Source of the DNA: a bacterium
Lineage (GTDB): Bacteria > Patescibacteriota > Minisyncoccia > Moranbacterales > DUUL01
DNA: 15,940 bases
Direction: 5' to 3'
Assembly (NCBI GenBank): GCA_030641245.1
Contig: DAOWHU010000044.1
Span: 1-15,940 of the forward strand
In this document: positions 14,675-15,940 of the stretch, piece by piece
Numbering within the stretch: the first letter of the stretch is position 1
How the letters are laid out: each line of letters opens with the position of its first letter
Notes under the pieces: generated by a model
The model's input: only the letters and a program-made list of their open reading frames with translations
Databases searched by the model: none
What the model was told of the DNA's origin: nothing
Made by a program: the position numbers and the translations under genes

Positions 14675-15409
14675 TTAGTGAATAGCGTTATTGCTATTCA
14701 CCTCTTTCCAATCGAAATTCCACGGATCCGTTTTTCGATCTGGTGAGATATCTTCATGTCCTAGGACATATTTAATTTTGTATTGACTCTCTAAATAATC
14801 GATTAAATCGTTTAAGCCTGAGTATTGTTTGTCGGTATAATTATCTTCTTTGGTGTTCATCATCTCAATTCCGATAGAGAAGTTGTTGGCCCCGGTTCTA
14901 CCATCGGGCATTTTGCTAACTCCAGCGTGGTAGGCGATATTTTTTTCATCGACTAGGCGGTAGACATTACCCTTTCGATCAATTAAAAAGTGAGGAGCGA
15001 CGCCATATTGTTTGTATTCGTCAATTAAGCCGTCTAGATCGTAAGGTTTTGATCCAAGAGCATCGTAGGAAGAATGAACCACAACCGTATCAATGGTTCT
15101 ATCGTTGGAAGAGGAATAGCCCCAAGAAACCTTTTTATTAATGATGAAATCACTACTAGTCAATCTGGCGGGTTCTTCTTTGGGTGGAGCAGTGGTAGTT
15201 TCTTTGGTTTGAGCAGACGTATCTATAGACGCTTCTATGGTATCGTCTGTAGACGCTTCTAAGGTATCATCTAAAATTTCCGGGGTGACTTCTTCCTTGT
15301 CTTCAACTATAATTTCGATTGGTTCTTGGGAGAAAGTAGCGACGAAAAGACGCCAGGCGAGAAAGCCGAGAAGTAAGATTAGGATGAGGAGAATGAGTTT
15401 GCGTTTCAT
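14675..15409 (-). CDS. Membrane-anchored N-acetylmuramoyl-L-alanine amidase (Amidase_2)
   Basis: A 244-residue envelope protein. A basic start and hydrophobic segment (residues 5-26) form a signal anchor without a lipobox cysteine. A low-complexity acidic/threonine linker (about 29-85) leads to an AmpD/PGRP-like domain (about 90-235). Zinc ligands by family comparison are H112 (VVHSS), H218 (GHED) and D228 (KTDP), with catalytic E182 (GIEMM) and K226; H161 is in AYHAG. It should cut the amide between MurNAc and the stem peptide. The linker contains a tandem DNA repeat. No Shine-Dalgarno sequence lies before the ATG; a TGCTAAACT extended -10-like word (15416-15424) would put the transcript start at about the ATG. 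It lies downstream of the DUF1508 gene on the same strand, beyond a 25-bp repeat. Its substrate (own wall or another cell's) is unknown. Confidence 0.93.
   Translation of the reverse strand: MKRKLILLILILLLGFLAWRLFVATFSQEPIEIIVEDKEEVTPEILDDTLEASTDDTIEASIDTSAQTKETTTAPPKEEPARLTSSDFIINKKVSWGYSSSNDRTIDTVVVHSSYDALGSKPYDLDGLIDEYKQYGVAPHFLIDRKGNVYRLVDEKNIAYHAGVSKMPDGRTGANNFSIGIEMMNTKEDNYTDKQYSGLNDLIDYLESQYKIKYVLGHEDISPDRKTDPWNFDWKEVNSNNAIH
15226..15273. repeat. 24-bp tandem repeat in the amidase linker
   Basis: Two imperfect copies beginning TAGACGCTTCTA (15226-15249 and 15250-15273) encode the repeated linker peptide DDTLEAS/DDTIEAS in the minus-strand amidase. The copies keep frame, so copy number could vary and change linker length. 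Confidence 0.8.
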
Positions 15410-15440
15410 GAGGGTAGTTTAGCATTTTTTTATATAAATA

Positions 15441-15465
15441 AAAACTCATTGAAAAGCCAGCAAGG
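15441..15465. repeat. 25-bp perfect inverted repeat, left copy
   Basis: Identical in inverted orientation to 15804-15828 over all 25 bases; neither flank extends the match. It lies between the DUF1508 stop (15490) and the amidase start (15409). Read on the minus strand it is followed by GTTTTTATTTATA-type T-rich sequence, so base-paired with the other copy it could act as a terminator. Confidence 0.95.
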
Positions 15466-15489
15466 TTCAGCTTGAGCTAAATTATACTG

Positions 15490-15666
15490 CTACCGTTTTT
15501 CAATGATAGTTGCATGAATAGTTGAAGCTTTTAAATTCTTCGTGGAGCGGCGAGCGTTATGCTTTGTCGTATAACTCTCGCTTGCGGCAACGATTTGGCC
15601 GTTTCCGGCAATCAAACGCCACCTGAATCCTCCAGCGCGATCTTTAAAGATCTGAAATTTTTTCAT
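15490..15666 (-). CDS. Small DUF1508 (YegP-like) protein
   Basis: A 58-residue protein, one DUF1508 unit; E. coli YegP has two. The family pattern is clear: FQIFKDRAGGFRWRLIAGNG, then QIVAASESYTTKHNA. The later family segment (usually a GI-SVK-like stretch) is diverged (RRSTKNLKAS). The biochemical function of the family is not established to my knowledge. The start is supported by AAAGGAAG a few bases upstream, one of the very few good Shine-Dalgarno sequences in the window. G+C is about 44% (77 of 177 bases), above its neighbours, which hints at transfer. The coding strand contains an 11-bp imperfect hairpin (around 15552-15583) and a GATCTTTAAAGATC palindrome (15639-15652). The gene is enclosed by the 25-bp inverted repeats and driven by a consensus promoter. 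Confidence 0.85.
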   Translation of the reverse strand: MKKFQIFKDRAGGFRWRLIAGNGQIVAASESYTTKHNARRSTKNLKASTIHATIIEKR

Positions 15667-15702
15667 ATCTTCCTTTAATTTACTTCATTTTATTATAGAA
15701 GA

Positions 15703-15770
15703 AGTCGACCTTTACGCTTCTCCCCGTCAAGATTCAGCAAAGATTCTGACGGAGGAAGCTAAAGGCGACT
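15703..15770 (-). promoter_or_regulatory. Long hairpin in the 5' leader of the DUF1508 mRNA
   Basis: Four paired blocks with single-base bulges: AGTCG/CGACT (15703-15707 with 15766-15770), CCTTTA/TAAAGG (15709-15714 with 15760-15765), GCTTC/GAAGC (15716-15720 with 15755-15759) and CCGTCA/TGACGG (15724-15729 with 15747-15752). That is about 22 bp with a 17-base loop holding GATTC twice. No T-run follows on either strand, so it is not a simple terminator. Its role as riboregulator, processing site or repeat is open. Confidence 0.75.
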
Positions 15771-15803
15771 AGCAACTAAAATCTTAAAAGAGGCCCGAAG
15801 TTC

Positions 15804-15828
15804 CCTTGCTGGCTTTTCAATGAGTTTT
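15804..15828. repeat. 25-bp perfect inverted repeat, right copy
   Basis: Inverted identical partner of 15441-15465, 338 bases away. It lies directly downstream (minus strand) of the consensus promoter, so the predicted mRNA 5' end falls within about three bases of its outer edge. Confidence 0.95.
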
Positions 15829-15832
15829 GGGT

Positions 15833-15861
15833 ATTATAGTCTTATTAGTAAATTATGTCAA
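15833..15861 (-). promoter_or_regulatory. Consensus sigma-70 promoter for the DUF1508 unit
   Basis: On the minus strand, TTGACA (15861-15856) and TATAAT (15838-15833) are both perfect with a 17-base spacer, the strongest promoter in the window. The predicted start is at about 15826, giving a 160-base leader before the DUF1508 ATG. A second TATAAT (15697-15692) without a good -35 lies between the leader hairpin and the gene. Confidence 0.9.
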
Positions 15862-15903
15862 AGTAGTTTTCGAATCCTGGATTCGGCGTCAAGTTGCCGA
15901 TTC

Positions 15904-15940
15904 TTACTTTGCTTTCAGTTCGTAATCATCAGGCGCTTCC
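15904..15940 (-). CDS. C-terminal end of an unidentified minus-strand gene (partial)
   Basis: The minus-strand frame from the right edge reads EAPDDYELKAK and stops at TAA (15906-15904). Only 11 residues are visible, so no identity can be given. Support comes from position and from a hairpin that overlaps the stop (CAAAGTA 15859-15865 with TACTTTG 15905-15911, GAATC 15872-15876 with GATTC 15899-15903), which looks like a 3'-end structure and overlaps the -35 of the DUF1508 promoter. Confidence 0.4.
   Translation of the reverse strand, partial: EAPDDYELKAK

Noticed and set aside
15692..15732. Second promoter (TATAAT with TTGACG) close to the DUF1508 gene
   Set aside because: The spacer would be 27 bases, too long; only the -10 is convincing.
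15441..15828. tmRNA, RNase P RNA or another housekeeping RNA with paired ends
   Set aside because: The size and paired ends suggested it, but the tmRNA tRNA-like ends and the RNase P core words are absent and a convincing DUF1508 reading frame fills the middle.
1..15940. CRISPR array, tRNA or rRNA genes
   Set aside because: No regularly spaced direct repeats, tRNA-like cloverleaf with TTCGA arm, or rRNA sequence was recognised; the repeats found are palindromes or short duplications.

Overview
The window is AT-rich (roughly one third G+C by eye). It carries a compact, mostly single-strand gene run of the kind seen in Patescibacteria (Candidate Phyla Radiation): short proteins, a PilB/PilC-type pilus locus without the usual neighbours, few Shine-Dalgarno sequences, and intergenic palindromes made of AATT/CAATTT-type words. 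TGA is used as a stop codon (the RmlA-like gene ends TGA), so this is not one of the lineages that read TGA as glycine. The phylum is inferred from gene content and style; no rRNA is present.

Layout. 1-3552 (+): the 3' end of pheT, rnhB, and a U32-family gene (TrhP/YegQ-like) interrupted in frame by a 160-bp near-perfect palindrome. 3704-6151 (+): a membrane/coiled-coil protein of unknown function, then two sugar-1-phosphate nucleotidyltransferases (RmlA-like and GalU-like) that make activated sugars for envelope glycans. 6191-12755 (+): a membrane histidine kinase, a receiver-only response regulator, the pilus assembly ATPase PilB, the platform protein PilC and two type IV prepilin-like proteins, one with three C-terminal beta-sandwich domains. 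This looks like a pilus locus with its own two-component control. 12756-14525 (+): a strong promoter, a T-box riboswitch with a very short Stem I, the glycyl-tRNA synthetase it should control, and a strong terminator. 14675-15940 (-): a membrane-anchored N-acetylmuramoyl-L-alanine amidase, a 58-residue DUF1508 (YegP-like) protein inside a pair of perfect 25-bp inverted repeats, a consensus promoter driving it, and the tail of another gene.

Three things stand out. (1) The glyQS leader is a complete transcription-attenuating T-box: its 7-nt UGGAACC bulge fits the UCCA 3' end of tRNA-Gly, antiterminator and terminator are mutually exclusive, and GGC sits in the apical loop of a roughly 40-nt Stem I. 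The promoter position leaves no room for a longer Stem I. (2) The palindrome inside the U32 gene adds 54 codons without breaking the frame, which resembles a palindromic mobile element tolerated inside a protein gene. (3) The DUF1508 unit is predicted to start transcription at the edge of one 25-bp repeat and to reach the other just before a T-rich stretch, so its mRNA ends could pair over 25 bp. It also has a long hairpin in its leader.
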